The notes under the pieces are model-generated. The model saw only the letters and a list, made by a program, of their open reading frames with translations, searched no databases and had not been told where the DNA came from. Positions 51,563 to 62,020 of a DNA stretch of 64,000 bases are shown here, in pieces; the first letter of the stretch is position 1; each line of letters opens with the position of its first letter. The stretch is taken from assembly GCF_002843175.1 (NCBI RefSeq), contig NZ_PJEO01000017.1:62001-126000 (forward strand), given 5' to 3'. This stretch comes from Confluentibacter flavum. Its GTDB lineage: Bacteria; Bacteroidota; Bacteroidia; Flavobacteriales; Flavobacteriaceae. The position numbers and the translations under genes are program-made.

Positions 51563-52222
51563 ATGCATATCCATAACCTTTCACACCAAAACTCGATATT
51601 AAACACGTTTGTATCTGAGATTAGACATGTTCACATTCAAAAAGACAGTATGCGTTTTAGACGGAATATTGAACGTATTGGTGAGATTTTAGGATATGAA
51701 ATGAGCAAGGTTTTGAACTATAAATCTTCAACCATTGAAACGCCTTTAGGACATTGTGATATTAATTTATTTGATAATGATATTGTTCTATGCTCTGTTT
51801 TAAGAGCAGGCATACCACTTCATAATGGTTTACTTAATTATTTTGATGCTGCTGAAAATGCTTTTATTTCCGCTTACAGACATCATACACATAACCCAGA
51901 AAGTTTTGAAATCATTGTAGAATATTTGGCCTGCCCCAGTTTAGAAAATAAAATACTTATTTTGGCTGACCCCATGTTGGCTACAGGACAATCGATGGTG
52001 GCCACTTTTGAAGCTTTAAAGCCTTATGGAATCCCTAAAGAAGTTCATTTAATAAGTATTATTGGCGCAAAAGATGGGGTTGACTTTGTAAATACCCATT
52101 TTAATGACTCTACCCATTTATGGATTGCAGCCATAGATGAAACACTGAATGAAAAAAGCTATATTATTCCCGGACTTGGTGATGCTGGCGATTTAGCATT
52201 TGGTGAAAAACTACAGAAATAA
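51563..52222 (+). CDS. upp: Uracil phosphoribosyltransferase
   Basis: A 219-residue salvage enzyme making UMP from uracil and PRPP. The PRPP loop is LADPMLATGQSM (about 135-144), with VLRAGIPLHNG and the C-terminal YIIPGLGDAGDLAFGE uracil loop. The ATG at 51563 is preceded by a 10-codon ORF starting at 51544 that overlaps this start in another frame. The 3' end overlaps the convergent DUF6427 gene by 12 bp. Confidence 0.95.
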   Translation: MHIHNLSHQNSILNTFVSEIRHVHIQKDSMRFRRNIERIGEILGYEMSKVLNYKSSTIETPLGHCDINLFDNDIVLCSVLRAGIPLHNGLLNYFDAAENAFISAYRHHTHNPESFEIIVEYLACPSLENKILILADPMLATGQSMVATFEALKPYGIPKEVHLISIIGAKDGVDFVNTHFNDSTHLWIAAIDETLNEKSYIIPGLGDAGDLAFGEKLQK

Positions 52223-53134
52223 TATTATAAAAGGCACTGTGATAAGCGTTAGGAGAAATACTTCCTTAAACCACTTATCCTGAATGGTTTCTATATAATT
52301 AGTTATAATAATTGCTAACGGCGCAAACATAAATAAAAACTCACTTCCATCTTTATTTGGTGCCAAAAAAACGGTGATAAAGCTAACAACAATGGCCAAA
52401 AAAATAATTTTAAACGCTGGCCTAAATGCTTTCTTCTTGTTTTTAATGCTTTGTATATAAAACAAAGAAGCCCAAATACCAAACGATAACAACATAGTGA
52501 TGGCAATTAAGAATTGAGGTGTGTTGTATTTATTGAAATCGTAACTTACTTCTGGATGGCTTTTAAAAACACCAAAAAAATTATCGTTATAAATTATGGA
52601 AACACTTATGGCAATAACAAATACCGCTGCAATGCCAACAAAAGGAATTAGCCAATGCTTAATATTATTGACTGAATATAAAAATAGTGCCGCGAATATC
52701 ATTATAAAAAACAAAATGGCCCAAAAATAAAATAGCGACGCTACTGCTATCCAAAAAGCAGCATCAAATAGCTTTTTTTCTGGAGTAATCATGGAGCGTA
52801 AACTTATAATTCTTCTTAAACTAAGTAAAATAAAAAAGTTCGCAAAAAGAATATTTGTATTGGCGGTTGTTTGGGTTATCGCCAATAAAAACAAACTAAA
52901 AAGTAGAATTTCGTAACTATTCTTTTTTGTTAAACTATGCTTACTTACTATAAAATTAACCAATAAAACAGAAACAAAACAAAACAAGAACAAGCCTATT
53001 TGCTCAAAAATATAACTTGCATCTACTGGTTCAATTACTAGCTTTGATTTAGCCGTTATAAAAGCTAAAAGCGTAATAAAAAAAACAATAATGAAATTTA
53101 TTGGTTTAGATTTTTTAAAAATACTTGTTATCAT
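52211..53134 (-). CDS. DUF6427 membrane protein
   Basis: A 307-residue protein with about nine to ten membrane helices and few conserved polar residues; the N-terminus is ITSIFKKSKPINFIIVFFITLLAF. I assign it to DUF6427 because of this topology and its place between upp and a small DUF6341 gene, a grouping I associate with flavobacteria. Function unknown. Tail-to-tail overlap of 12 bp with upp. Confidence 0.72.
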   Translation of the reverse strand: MITSIFKKSKPINFIIVFFITLLAFITAKSKLVIEPVDASYIFEQIGLFLFCFVSVLLVNFIVSKHSLTKKNSYEILLFSLFLLAITQTTANTNILFANFFILLSLRRIISLRSMITPEKKLFDAAFWIAVASLFYFWAILFFIMIFAALFLYSVNNIKHWLIPFVGIAAVFVIAISVSIIYNDNFFGVFKSHPEVSYDFNKYNTPQFLIAITMLLSFGIWASLFYIQSIKNKKKAFRPAFKIIFLAIVVSFITVFLAPNKDGSEFLFMFAPLAIIITNYIETIQDKWFKEVFLLTLITVPFIILFL

Positions 53135-53154
53135 TAACCGTTTTTGTATTTTTG
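53125..53154 (+). promoter_or_regulatory. Promoter of the DUF6341 gene
   Basis: TTG (53125-53127), 19 nt, TATTTTTG (53147-53154), a full match to the Bacteroidetes pattern. It overlaps the start of the divergent DUF6427 gene; the leader to the ATG at 53265 would be about 100 nt. Confidence 0.6.
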
Positions 53155-53264
53155 CTTTGTAAATATACTAACTATGAAACTGATATATTTTAAATATTTT
53201 TATATCTAAATATTTTTATATTGAAAGTTGCATGTGACCTAGGTAAAACAATTAAAACGAACAC

Positions 53265-53492
53265 ATGAAAGATTTCTTTTACGCTATAGAGGATTTATTT
53301 GTTAATGTGCTTTTTGCACCTTATGATGCCTTAAGAGCATTAGAACTTGAAAGCTGGTTTTTAGCCAATGCTTTCTCTTGGATTTTCCTTATTATTGGCT
53401 TTGTTGCCATGGTTTACTGGATGATTCAGCTAAAAACATTCAACGATAACAACGAAGAAGATAAAAGCGTTTCAGCCCATTCTTATTTATAA
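53265..53492 (+). CDS. DUF6341 small membrane protein
   Basis: A 75-residue protein with an amphipathic N-terminus (MKDFFYAIEDLFVNVLFAPYDALRALE) and one membrane helix (about 37-55, FSWIFLIIGFVAMVYWMIQL), acidic C-terminus. Homologues are sometimes mislabelled as uracil phosphoribosyltransferase because upp is nearby; nothing here supports that. Its last 6 bp overlap the convergent purD gene. Confidence 0.8.
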   Translation: MKDFFYAIEDLFVNVLFAPYDALRALELESWFLANAFSWIFLIIGFVAMVYWMIQLKTFNDNNEEDKSVSAHSYL

Positions 53493-54758
53493 GTCGAAAC
53501 CGATATCTTTCCGATAATACATCTTATCGAAATGTAGTTTTACTATATTTTGATAAGATTTTTTTATGGCTTCTTGGTACGTGTTTCCATAAGACGTGAT
53601 TGCCATAACACGGCCTCCAGAGGTTACCACTACGCCATTTTTTAATTGAGCTCCCGCATGAAAAGCAATGGAATCCTCAATAGTATCAATACCTGTAATT
53701 TCTTTTCCTTTTTCATAATCCTCCGGATAGCCTCCGGATACTAACATGATGGTTGTTGCGGCACGCTCATCAATTTCAATGTTGATTTTGTCTAATGTCC
53801 CATTTGACATGGCTTGCAAAATGTCTACAAAATCGTTTTTCAGCCTAGGTAACACAACTTCCGTTTCTGGATCGCCCATGCGGACGTTATATTCAATCAC
53901 CTTGGGGTCGTCACCAACTTTAATCAATCCGATGAACACAAAACCCACATAAGGTAAGTTATCTTTTTTAAAGCCGGTGATAGTAGGTTTTACTATCCGT
54001 TCTTCAATTTTGTTAAGAAATTCGTCGGTAGCAAAAGGCACTGGAGACACCGCTCCCATACCACCTGTATTTAATCCGGTATCGCCTTCACCTATACGTT
54101 TATAATCTTTAGCTGTTGGCAATATTTTATAATGTTTACCGTCTGTCAATACAAAACAACTTAATTCGATGCCATCCAAAAATTCTTCAATCACTACTTT
54201 GGTACTTGCTTGTCCGAATTTAGAATCCACCAACATGCTTTTTAACTCTGCTTTAGCTTCATTTAAATCATTCAAAATAACAACGCCTTTACCAGCTGCC
54301 AAACCATCGGCTTTTAATACGTAGGGCGGATTCAACGTTTCTAAAAAAGCATAGCCTTGTTCAACGGTTTCTTTTGTGAAACTTTCATACGCTGCCGTTG
54401 GAATATTATGTCGGAACAAAAATTCTTTGGCAAATTCTTTACTGCCCTCTAATTGTGCCGCCGCTTTTTGCGGACCAATTACAGAAACATGTTTAATGGC
54501 GGCGTCATTTAAAAAGAAATCATGGACACCATGTACTAATGGATCTTCTGGCCCAACCACAACCATATCAATATGTTTATCTAAAACTAATGCTTTTATA
54601 GCTTTAAAATCGGTTACGCCAATAGTAACATTGGTTGCTATTTCTGCTGTTCCAGAATTACCTGGCGCTACAAACAAGTGTTTACATAACGGACTTTGAG
54701 CAATTTTCCAAGCGAATGTATGTTCCCTTCCGCCAGAACCTAGAATTAAAATATTCAT
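53487..54758 (-). CDS. purD: Phosphoribosylamine-glycine ligase
   Basis: A 423-residue ATP-grasp enzyme, the second step of purine synthesis. Start ATG 54758 (MNILILGSGGREHTFAWKI) is the usual family start; the longer frame to 54827 runs through a repeat and is rejected. ATP-grasp motifs: YVLKADGLAAGKGVVI, GGMGAVSPVP and VIEYNVRMGDPETEVVLPRL. All are intact. Confidence 0.96.
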   Translation of the reverse strand: MNILILGSGGREHTFAWKIAQSPLCKHLFVAPGNSGTAEIATNVTIGVTDFKAIKALVLDKHIDMVVVGPEDPLVHGVHDFFLNDAAIKHVSVIGPQKAAAQLEGSKEFAKEFLFRHNIPTAAYESFTKETVEQGYAFLETLNPPYVLKADGLAAGKGVVILNDLNEAKAELKSMLVDSKFGQASTKVVIEEFLDGIELSCFVLTDGKHYKILPTAKDYKRIGEGDTGLNTGGMGAVSPVPFATDEFLNKIEERIVKPTITGFKKDNLPYVGFVFIGLIKVGDDPKVIEYNVRMGDPETEVVLPRLKNDFVDILQAMSNGTLDKINIEIDERAATTIMLVSGGYPEDYEKGKEITGIDTIEDSIAFHAGAQLKNGVVVTSGGRVMAITSYGNTYQEAIKKSYQNIVKLHFDKMYYRKDIGFDL

Positions 54759-54776
54759 TCTTGTATGTGTGTTTCT

Positions 54777-54803
54777 TAGATTCCCATTTACATGGGAATG
54801 ACA
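54777..54803. repeat. Palindromic repeat upstream of purD
   Basis: ATTCCCAT (54780-54787) pairs with ATGGGAAT (54792-54799), followed by GACA. It shares the AGATT...AATGACA frame of the CCTGC/GCAGG family with a different stem. It lies in the purD leader. Confidence 0.65.
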
Positions 54804-54914
54804 AATTAATGTTTTAATGCAATGCATTAAAATCGAGTTTTCAAGTGCAAAAATAAAATTAATGAGCCGAATTCAAGAATATTTTTTATTTACTTTACAA
54901 AAATTAGTTTTCAC

Positions 54915-56216
54915 TTGAATTTGTTTGATCTTTCATTAAAATTTAATGGCTTTCCTATAGAGAAAGCCAAAACGGCTTTGAAAGCTATTCAAAATGAAAA
55001 AGAATTTACTTCTTATATTGAAACCAAAAAGCAAGACATTGTTTCTTATCATTTAAAGTATAATCCGTTTTATAAAACATTTGCTAAAAATGCCGATACG
55101 CTAGATTGGAATAGTATTCCAGTAATGACGAAGCGCGATTTGCAACAACCTTTGATGAATCGCCTTTCGGAAGGGTTTTCAAAAAAAAATGTTTATATCA
55201 ATAAAACATCGGGATCATCAGGCGACCCATTTATTTTTGCTAAAGACAGGTTTTGCCATGCACTAACTTGGGCAGGTTTTATTGACAGATATGGTTGGTT
55301 CGATTTAGATTTCAACACCTCTAAACAAGCACGTTTTTATGGGTTTCCTTTGAATACAAAAGGATATTACAAAGAACGGTTTAAGGATTTTTTAAGCAAT
55401 CGTTATCGATTCTCAGTGTTTGATTTGAGTGATGCCCAATTTGAAAAAAACCTCGTCAAATTCAAATCAACCAAGTTTGATTATATCAATGGTTATACAA
55501 GTTCCATTGTTCAATTTGCCAAGTTTTTACAATTAAAAAACATAGTTCTTAAAAATGTTTGCCCAACACTAAAAGCATGTATCGTGACTTCTGAAATGCT
55601 TTTTGAAGACGATAAAAAGTTATTAGAAACTTATCTTGGCATACACATAATCAATGAATATGGTGCTGCCGAATTAGGCTTGATTGCCTTTCAGAATAAA
55701 AATGGCGAATGGATGGTGAATAATGACGATTTGTTTGTTGAAATTCTTGATGAAAACAACCATGTTTTGCCATACGGTGAAGAAGGCCGTGTTGTTATAA
55801 CATCGCTTTATAATAAAGCACATCCGTTTATTCGATATGACTTGGGTGATATTGGAAAACTTTCAAAAAATAGCACCGCCAACAAACCCATTCTTGAAAC
55901 ATTGATAGGTAGAACCAATGATATTGTAGTGCTGCCCAGCGGAAATAAAGCAGCAGGATTAACGTTTTACTATGTGACAAAAACCGTTATTGAAGATGGT
56001 GGAAACGTCAAAGAATTTATTATTGAACAACTTAAAATAGATACTTTTAAAATAAGCTATACCAGTAGAGAAGAACTTTCTAGAGAAAAAATTAAAGACA
56101 TTAATAAAGCGATTGAAACCTATTTAGAACCTGGGTTATCGATTCATTTTGAGAGAAAAGAAGCTTTAGAAAGAAGTAATCGAGGTAAACTAAAGCAGTT
56201 TAAATCTTATTTGTAA
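54915..56216 (+). CDS. CapK-like adenylate-forming enzyme (phenylacetate-CoA ligase family)
   Basis: A 433-residue ANL-superfamily protein related to CapK of capsule loci. The AMP-binding loop is INKTSGSSGDPF, followed by INEYGAAELG and IRYDLGDIG. The frame begins at a TTG (54915), giving MNLFDLSLKFNGFPIEKA; no ATG start is available upstream and the N-terminus fits relatives. It probably activates an acid for transfer onto polysaccharide. The 3' end overlaps the convergent GT2 gene by 17 bp. Confidence 0.85.
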   Translation: MNLFDLSLKFNGFPIEKAKTALKAIQNEKEFTSYIETKKQDIVSYHLKYNPFYKTFAKNADTLDWNSIPVMTKRDLQQPLMNRLSEGFSKKNVYINKTSGSSGDPFIFAKDRFCHALTWAGFIDRYGWFDLDFNTSKQARFYGFPLNTKGYYKERFKDFLSNRYRFSVFDLSDAQFEKNLVKFKSTKFDYINGYTSSIVQFAKFLQLKNIVLKNVCPTLKACIVTSEMLFEDDKKLLETYLGIHIINEYGAAELGLIAFQNKNGEWMVNNDDLFVEILDENNHVLPYGEEGRVVITSLYNKAHPFIRYDLGDIGKLSKNSTANKPILETLIGRTNDIVVLPSGNKAAGLTFYYVTKTVIEDGGNVKEFIIEQLKIDTFKISYTSREELSREKIKDINKAIETYLEPGLSIHFERKEALERSNRGKLKQFKSYL

Positions 56217-56979
56217 TCACTGTTTGTTTTGATTTAATAAAAAAATGTTCAAATAAAAACAGAAACATATAATACATAGATTTTATTGTTGAAAATCCCA
56301 ATCCCTTTCTGTAAACCCAATAATTGTATTTTATCAAATTAAATTTGTTTGAAGACATGGATGCTTCCCTCACTCTATAATATGCCAATGATTCTTGAAT
56401 GCTTTTAGCGGGTTTCCCGGACTTTTTAATTGCAGTCAGCCAAAGTAGCCAGTCTTGTCGTTTACGTAGATTATACGAGGTTATTTTGCCCAATGTTTTG
56501 GCATTATAAATTCCTGTTAAGTTTCCAACATAATTACTTTTTAAAAGTTTTTTATAAGTCAGTGTCGGTAATGCTTTTATTGTTTTGTTTAATAGCTCTC
56601 CTTTTTCATTTATTAAATTATAGCTACTAAAACACACATCACAATAATTCGCTTCCATAAAAGCTAGTTGCTTTTCTAGTTTTTCTGGTTTCCATACATC
56701 GTCTCCGTCTAAAAAAGCTATATAATCGCCTTTGGCAGCTTCAATACCTTTATTTCTAGTTATGGCAGCCCCAAGATTGGTGTCATTTTTTATAAGATAT
56801 ATGTTGGTATGTACGTTTAGAAACGATTGGACTATTTCTAGGGTTTTATCTGTTGACGCATCATCAATGAGCCACAATTCCCAATTTATATGAGTTTGAT
56901 TGATAACACTGTTTATTGCTTCTGAAATATAAGCTTCAGAATTAAACATGGGCATTATGATTGAGACTAGAACTTTCAA
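56200..56979 (-). CDS. Glycosyltransferase family 2
   Basis: A 259-residue GT-A enzyme: VSIIMPMFNSEAYISEAINSVINQTHINWELWLIDDASTDKT is the nucleotide-sugar domain start, the DxD-type motif is FLDGDDVW, and KRQDWLLWLTAIKK is the acceptor-side motif. The last about 60 residues are basic and hydrophobic and may touch the membrane. A cytoplasmic enzyme of surface polysaccharide assembly. Confidence 0.92.
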   Translation of the reverse strand: MKVLVSIIMPMFNSEAYISEAINSVINQTHINWELWLIDDASTDKTLEIVQSFLNVHTNIYLIKNDTNLGAAITRNKGIEAAKGDYIAFLDGDDVWKPEKLEKQLAFMEANYCDVCFSSYNLINEKGELLNKTIKALPTLTYKKLLKSNYVGNLTGIYNAKTLGKITSYNLRKRQDWLLWLTAIKKSGKPAKSIQESLAYYRVREASMSSNKFNLIKYNYWVYRKGLGFSTIKSMYYMFLFLFEHFFIKSKQTVITNKI

Positions 56980-56992
56980 AATGAACAGATAA

Positions 56993-57031
56993 AATAACGG
57001 CGGATAATGAAAATTACTATCCGCCGTTATT
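56993..57031. terminator. Strong bidirectional-type terminator after the UXS gene
   Basis: A perfect 14-bp stem (56993-57006 with 57018-57031, arm AATAACGGCGGATA), 11-nt loop, T/A-rich on both sides. It starts 9 bp past the stop of the UDP-glucuronate decarboxylase gene on the minus strand and ends 14 bp before the GT2 start, so GT2 may depend on readthrough or its own promoter. Confidence 0.88.
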
Positions 57032-57039
57032 TTTATATC

Positions 57040-58026
57040 CTATTTGGTTGTATAACTAGAAAAATCTTTATGTTCGCTTTTGTAAAGCTCTTCTTCGGTA
57101 AGGCTTTTAAAGTATTCATATGTAATTTTCATACCTTCTGCTCTATCCACTTTAGGTTCCCAGCCTAATAATTTTTTTGCTAAAGAGATATCTGGTTGTC
57201 TTTGCATGGGGTCATTAACCGGTAAATCTTGATAAATGACTTTTTGTTTCGTTCCAGTTAACTTAATGATTTCCTCAGCAAAATCCTTGATGGTAATTTC
57301 ATTTGGGTTACCGATGTTTACAGGATAAGCATAATCACTTAAAAGTAATCTATAAATCCCATCAACCTCATCGTCTACATAGCAGAAGGAACGTGTTTGC
57401 GAGCCATCTCCAAAAATGGTTAAGTCTTCACCTCTTAGGGCTTGTCCCATAAACGCTGGTATAACACGACCATCATTAAGCCTCATTCTTGGTCCATAAG
57501 TATTAAAAATTCGGACTATTCGGGTTTCTACACCATGAAATCTGTGGTAAGCCATGGTTATGGATTCCTGAAAACGTTTCGATTCATCATAAACGCCTCT
57601 TGGACCAATGGTATTGACGTTACCGTAATAATCCTCGGTTTGTGGATGCACTAAAGGATCTCCATAAATTTCTGATGTTGATGCGATTAGTATCCGTGCT
57701 TTCTTATCCTTGGCCAACCCCAATAAATTGTGCGTTCCTAAAGAACCCACTTTTAAGGTTTGAATAGGGATTTTTAAATAATCAATAGGACTTGCTGGTG
57801 AGGCAAAATGTAAAATATAATCCAAATCACCATCAATGGAAATATACTTTGTGACGTCGTGCTCTATAAATTCAAAATTAGGATTCTCCTCCAAATGTTG
57901 AATGTTCTTTTTATCACCCGTGATGAAATTGTCCATCCCAATCACGTAATACCCTTCCTTTAAAAAACGGTCGGTTAAATGCGAGCCTAAAAAGCCTGCA
58001 GCTCCTGTAATCAATACTTTTTTCAT
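57040..58026 (-). CDS. UDP-glucuronic acid decarboxylase (UDP-xylose synthase)
   Basis: A 328-residue SDR enzyme. The NAD site is [11 protein letters not shown], the catalytic Tyr/Lys are in [11 protein letters not shown], and the C-terminal blocks [21 protein letters not shown] and [14 protein letters not shown] are typical of the UXS type rather than of 4,6-dehydratases. It makes UDP-xylose from UDP-glucuronate for the polysaccharide encoded around it. It is 16 bp after the sugar transferase gene. Confidence 0.9.
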   Translation of the reverse strand: MKKVLITGAAGFLGSHLTDRFLKEGYYVIGMDNFITGDKKNIQHLEENPNFEFIEHDVTKYISIDGDLDYILHFASPASPIDYLKIPIQTLKVGSLGTHNLLGLAKDKKARILIASTSEIYGDPLVHPQTEDYYGNVNTIGPRGVYDESKRFQESITMAYHRFHGVETRIVRIFNTYGPRMRLNDGRVIPAFMGQALRGEDLTIFGDGSQTRSFCYVDDEVDGIYRLLLSDYAYPVNIGNPNEITIKDFAEEIIKLTGTKQKVIYQDLPVNDPMQRQPDISLAKKLLGWEPKVDRAEGMKITYEYFKSLTEEELYKSEHKDFSSYTTK

Positions 58027-58042
58027 TTTTGTTGTTTTATTT

Positions 58043-59395
58043 TTAATATGCTTTGCCTTCTCCTTTAAACATGTTTATTACTGTTTGAATTACTATGTTC
58101 AGATCTAACAATAAAGACCAGTTTTCTACATAAAATATATCATATTTTACTCTGTTTATTATATCTGCATCAGTTTCAACTTCTCCTCTATAACCGCTTA
58201 TCTGAGCTAAACCCGTTATTCCTGGTTTTACATTGTGCCTAAGCATATATTTATCTGCCTTTTGCATGTATACTTCAGATAATGATGTCATGTGGGGTCT
58301 AGGCCCTACAATGGACATCTCTCCTGAAAATACATTATAAAATTGAGGCATTTCATCTACACTGGTCTTGCGAATAAACTTACCTACTTTGGTAACCCTC
58401 ATGTCGTTTTTCTTTACATGTAAGTCATCTGTCTTAAGATTTACTGACATAGATCTAAATTTAAGACAATTAAATTCTTGGCCGTCTAATCCATGTCTTC
58501 TTTGTTTAAAAAATATTGGACCTTTAGATTCCAGTCTAATTAAAATAGCCATGAGTGGTGTTAACCATGATAATATAAACAAGATAACTACTGATGAAAA
58601 TATTAAATCAAACGTTCTTTTAACAAAAGCATTTATGGGATCATGTAATGCGATTTCCCTTAAAGAAAGTATGGGTGTATAATCATAATATTCATACTTA
58701 AGCTTTTTAGAAAAAATATCTTTATTATCTGGTATAAATTTAAGTGTTCTTAAATTATTATCGGCAAAATCAATTAACCTGTTTATTTGTTTATTTGTTA
58801 ACTCAGAAACTGAAAAATATATTTCATCTATATTGTGTTCTATAATATAATTAAAACATTTATCTAATGAAAATTCTGGACTATTAACTGAAAATTCTGC
58901 CTTAAAACGATAACCGAAATCTGACCTTGTTTTAAAAGTTTGTATGAGTTGCCTTGTTTTAGCATTTTCACCAATTACAATGACATCTCTCCCATTACCT
59001 CTTAAAACTGAACGGAATTTTTTTAGCAAAAAAAACGTTAAAAATTTAAATAAAAAAATCAATATGGCCGCAAATAGCAGATACTTAGCTAGAGCCAATC
59101 TTCCAACATCTGGTTGCTTAAAAAACCCCATGTAAGCATACAAAATGATTGCGAAAATTATCATTTGCCTAAAAAGTAATGCTATTATTTGAACGACCCT
59201 TGTATGCCTGTGAATTTCATAAAAATTATTTTTTAATGAAATTATTATCCATGACACAGATATATAAGTAACAAAAAAAGAATAATTATTTAAGTTTATT
59301 GGAAAAAGAAAAATAGTCACATTAAGTATAATTAAATCGGTAAACCATATTACCGGTTTAATAAGTTTTGAATATCTACCTTGTCTATAATTCAT
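58043..59395 (-). CDS. Undecaprenyl-phosphate sugar phosphotransferase (WcaJ type)
   Basis: A 450-residue initiating enzyme of surface polysaccharide synthesis. Four or five N-terminal membrane helices, a Rossmann-like middle domain (about 130-245), then the PglC-type catalytic domain (about 257-450): [40 protein letters not shown] and [23 protein letters not shown]. The sugar is unknown. First gene of a leftward pair with the UDP-xylose synthase. Confidence 0.92.
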   Translation of the reverse strand: MNYRQGRYSKLIKPVIWFTDLIILNVTIFLFPINLNNYSFFVTYISVSWIIISLKNNFYEIHRHTRVVQIIALLFRQMIIFAIILYAYMGFFKQPDVGRLALAKYLLFAAILIFLFKFLTFFLLKKFRSVLRGNGRDVIVIGENAKTRQLIQTFKTRSDFGYRFKAEFSVNSPEFSLDKCFNYIIEHNIDEIYFSVSELTNKQINRLIDFADNNLRTLKFIPDNKDIFSKKLKYEYYDYTPILSLREIALHDPINAFVKRTFDLIFSSVVILFILSWLTPLMAILIRLESKGPIFFKQRRHGLDGQEFNCLKFRSMSVNLKTDDLHVKKNDMRVTKVGKFIRKTSVDEMPQFYNVFSGEMSIVGPRPHMTSLSEVYMQKADKYMLRHNVKPGITGLAQISGYRGEVETDADIINRVKYDIFYVENWSLLLDLNIVIQTVINMFKGEGKAY

Positions 59396-59498
59396 TCTTT
59401 TTGGGGAAATTTGTTAAGATATGGGAACATCTGGATAATAAAAATCTATTATATGAATTTTGTTACACAGTCACAAAAATAGTTTTAATTTTGTTATT

Positions 59499-60587
59499 AT
59501 GAAAAAAATTAAAGTGCTTCATATTTCCGAAACTTTTGCTGCAGGGGTTTATACTTATATCAAGGATATTTGTCAATATTTTGATTCGGTTTCTGAAATA
59601 GAATCTTTTGTTATTTATAGTGGTAAAAGAAAAGATACAGATATAGATAAATTTGAAATAGATTTTCCCAAATCCATAAGACTTATAGAAGTTAATATGA
59701 ATAGAGAAATATCTCCCATTAAAGATTTAATAAGCACAATATTACTTGCAAAAGAAATTAGAAAAATAAAACCTGATGTTATACACCTTCATTCTTCAAA
59801 ATCAGGTGTTATTGGTAAAATTGCCGCCAAAGCCTGCCCAACTGCTAAAATTTATTATACACCAAATGGCTATTCTTTTTTAAGAGAAGACATTTCAAAT
59901 TTTAAAAAGAATATGTTCTTAATTATCGAGAAGACCATAACTAAAGTATTTGGGGGCATTACTATAGCTTGTGGTGATACAGAGTATGAATATGCAAAAA
60001 AAATAAACAAAGCCATTTTAGTTAGAAATGGCGTTAAAATTAATGACGTATATAAATTAAAACACGATGAAAAAAACTCTAATAAGAAAATATTTACTGT
60101 AGGAACTATGGGGCGAATTAGTTCACAAAAAAATCCCTTTTTATTTAATGAAATAGCATTACTAATGCCATTTATAAATTTTGTATGGATTGGTGATGGT
60201 GAATTGAAAGATACCTTGTCTGCTAAAAATATAACAGTCACTGGTTGGATGAAAAGAGAAAATGCTTTACGGGGGGTAAATGATTTTGATGTTTACTTAC
60301 AGACCTCACTGTGGGAAGGTTTGCCTTTTACCATCATTGAAGCCATGGTACTTGAAAAAACCATCATTGCTAATAATGTAATTGGCAACAAAGATGCTGT
60401 TGAACATGGATATAATGGGTTTTTATGTAATTCTGTTGAAGATTTTATAAAAGGTATAAAGGCGGTTTACAATAATGAATCGCTAAAAAAACAATTGGAA
60501 GTTAATTCTGGGATTAGAGCTAATATGCTCTTTGACAGAGATAAAAACTTTAAAATTTTAGAACAAATTTACAAAGGGGAATATTAA
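59499..60587 (+). CDS. Glycosyltransferase family 4
   Basis: A 362-residue GT-B enzyme from the ATG at 59499; the frame also opens at TTG 59460 but the family start is MKKIKVLHISETFAAGVYTYI. The donor-site motif is LQTSLWEGLPFTIIEAM (E-x7-E). A TAATTTTG element (59486-59493) ends 5 bp before the ATG, so the mRNA may be nearly leaderless. It is the only plus-strand gene in the last part of the polysaccharide locus. Confidence 0.9.
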   Translation: MKKIKVLHISETFAAGVYTYIKDICQYFDSVSEIESFVIYSGKRKDTDIDKFEIDFPKSIRLIEVNMNREISPIKDLISTILLAKEIRKIKPDVIHLHSSKSGVIGKIAAKACPTAKIYYTPNGYSFLREDISNFKKNMFLIIEKTITKVFGGITIACGDTEYEYAKKINKAILVRNGVKINDVYKLKHDEKNSNKKIFTVGTMGRISSQKNPFLFNEIALLMPFINFVWIGDGELKDTLSAKNITVTGWMKRENALRGVNDFDVYLQTSLWEGLPFTIIEAMVLEKTIIANNVIGNKDAVEHGYNGFLCNSVEDFIKGIKAVYNNESLKKQLEVNSGIRANMLFDRDKNFKILEQIYKGEY

Positions 60588-60658
60588 TATTATATTACCT
60601 TTTATCCTTTTGAAATTGCTTTTAAGAAAACAAAATGTGAAATAATACAATAAAAAGT

Positions 60659-62020
60659 CTAAACTACTTTTCTATTATATGAAAATATGAGATAAAAAAT
60701 AAAAAACAATGAAATACCTTTTACTCTAACCAAAATAGATTCTGTAAGCATAACTATTAAAAAAAACAATAAAAAATATATTCCTTGAGGCACTTTAATT
60801 AAGAAAATAAATAGTAAAAATATAAAATATACAAATCCAAAAATACCCATTCCCAAGAAAAAGTGAAGATACTGATTGTGAGTGTTTAAAGGTTCAAAAT
60901 GTAAATGCCCATCTTCAATTATCTTATTACTAATAACATCTTTTACATTCTTTATTCCAATTCCCAATACTAAATTGTTTTTTAATTCTTTAATAGTATA
61001 ATCCAATACCAAATACCTTTGATTCATGTTTTCCCATGAATAATTTTTTAAATCATCTTCCTTTTTATTTATCACGAATTTATATACATCCGTAATAGAA
61101 TCATAACCTTGCTTGACTCTAGGAATAAACTTAAAACTCAAAGAGAACACTCCAATGGCTATAATGATTAATATTATTACTTTTTTGTACCATTCTAGGT
61201 GAACAAGATTGTAAATCCCTAATAATGTAACTAATATTACGGCTATTAAAGATATTCTTGCGCCTATATAAATTATAAATAACAGCAAAATCAAGAATAA
61301 AAAAATATCTATTCTTTTTGATATGTAAGAGGCACCATTTACTTTTAAGTATACCAACAGGGAACCGGCTAAGCCTAAAAACATTCCATAGTACACGTGG
61401 GAAAGGTCTAAAAATTCAGAAAAATTAATATTTGTAGTTATAATATTGTCTGCGTAAAAAATGTTAAGTATAGTAAGATAAAAAAGAGAAACAAAAACAG
61501 AGCTTATAAAAACTTTTATTGTTTTGGTGAGTGAAATTAAAAAATGTATTTTTCTGAGGGATATAAACAAGATAGGGTATAGAAGTAAATAAAGATAAGT
61601 GTCTAGACCTTTGAAAAAGTTTCCATGAAAAAAATTATCAATTACAATTAAAGTAAAAAAAATTAAAATGTAATTCTCAAATTTAAAAGATATATTTGTC
61701 TTATTGGAAGCTAATTGATTTCTTTTGATGAAGATAAAAAAAAGAAAAATTAATAATACTATGGTGTGGACACTTCTAAAAAAAACTAACGAGAATATTA
61801 AAATAAACCAGCAGTTTTCCAAGAAATCTGTTGTTTTAAGTTTATTAATATAAACCTTATAAATTTGATATGTAAAAAGCCCCAGTATTACAGGTATTAA
61901 AAGCCCATAAGTCAATGGAAAAGAGATAGAAATAAAAATATAAGTGAGATATAAACTTAATTTATTATTTCTTTTAAATAAGTCTTTAATTGATAATTCA
62001 ATTTTTTTCATACAATCCAT
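60659..62020 (-). CDS. O-antigen polymerase/ligase-like membrane protein
   Basis: A 453-residue protein with about 11-12 membrane helices and a large periplasmic loop (about 300-390) containing WENMNQRYLVLDYTIKELKNNLVLGIGIKNV and HTNHQYLHF-like NTHNQYLHFFLGMG. These are the features of Wzy polymerases and WaaL ligases, which cannot be told apart by sequence. Very AT-rich. It overlaps the preceding glycosyltransferase gene by 23 bp. M4 (62011) is an alternative start. Confidence 0.82.
   Translation of the reverse strand: MDCMKKIELSIKDLFKRNNKLSLYLTYIFISISFPLTYGLLIPVILGLFTYQIYKVYINKLKTTDFLENCWFILIFSLVFFRSVHTIVLLIFLFFIFIKRNQLASNKTNISFKFENYILIFFTLIVIDNFFHGNFFKGLDTYLYLLLYPILFISLRKIHFLISLTKTIKVFISSVFVSLFYLTILNIFYADNIITTNINFSEFLDLSHVYYGMFLGLAGSLLVYLKVNGASYISKRIDIFLFLILLLFIIYIGARISLIAVILVTLLGIYNLVHLEWYKKVIILIIIAIGVFSLSFKFIPRVKQGYDSITDVYKFVINKKEDDLKNYSWENMNQRYLVLDYTIKELKNNLVLGIGIKNVKDVISNKIIEDGHLHFEPLNTHNQYLHFFLGMGIFGFVYFIFLLFIFLIKVPQGIYFLLFFLIVMLTESILVRVKGISLFFIFYLIFSYNRKVV

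Noticed and set aside
53265-53492. Small gene as a uracil phosphoribosyltransferase
   Set aside because: It is 75 residues with a membrane helix and no PRPP loop; the label would come from the neighbouring upp gene.
52200-56216. Convergent gene overlaps (upp/DUF6427 12 bp, DUF6341/purD 6 bp, capK-like/GT2 17 bp) as regulatory antisense pairs
   Set aside because: Short tail-to-tail overlaps are common in compact genomes and nothing else indicates regulation.
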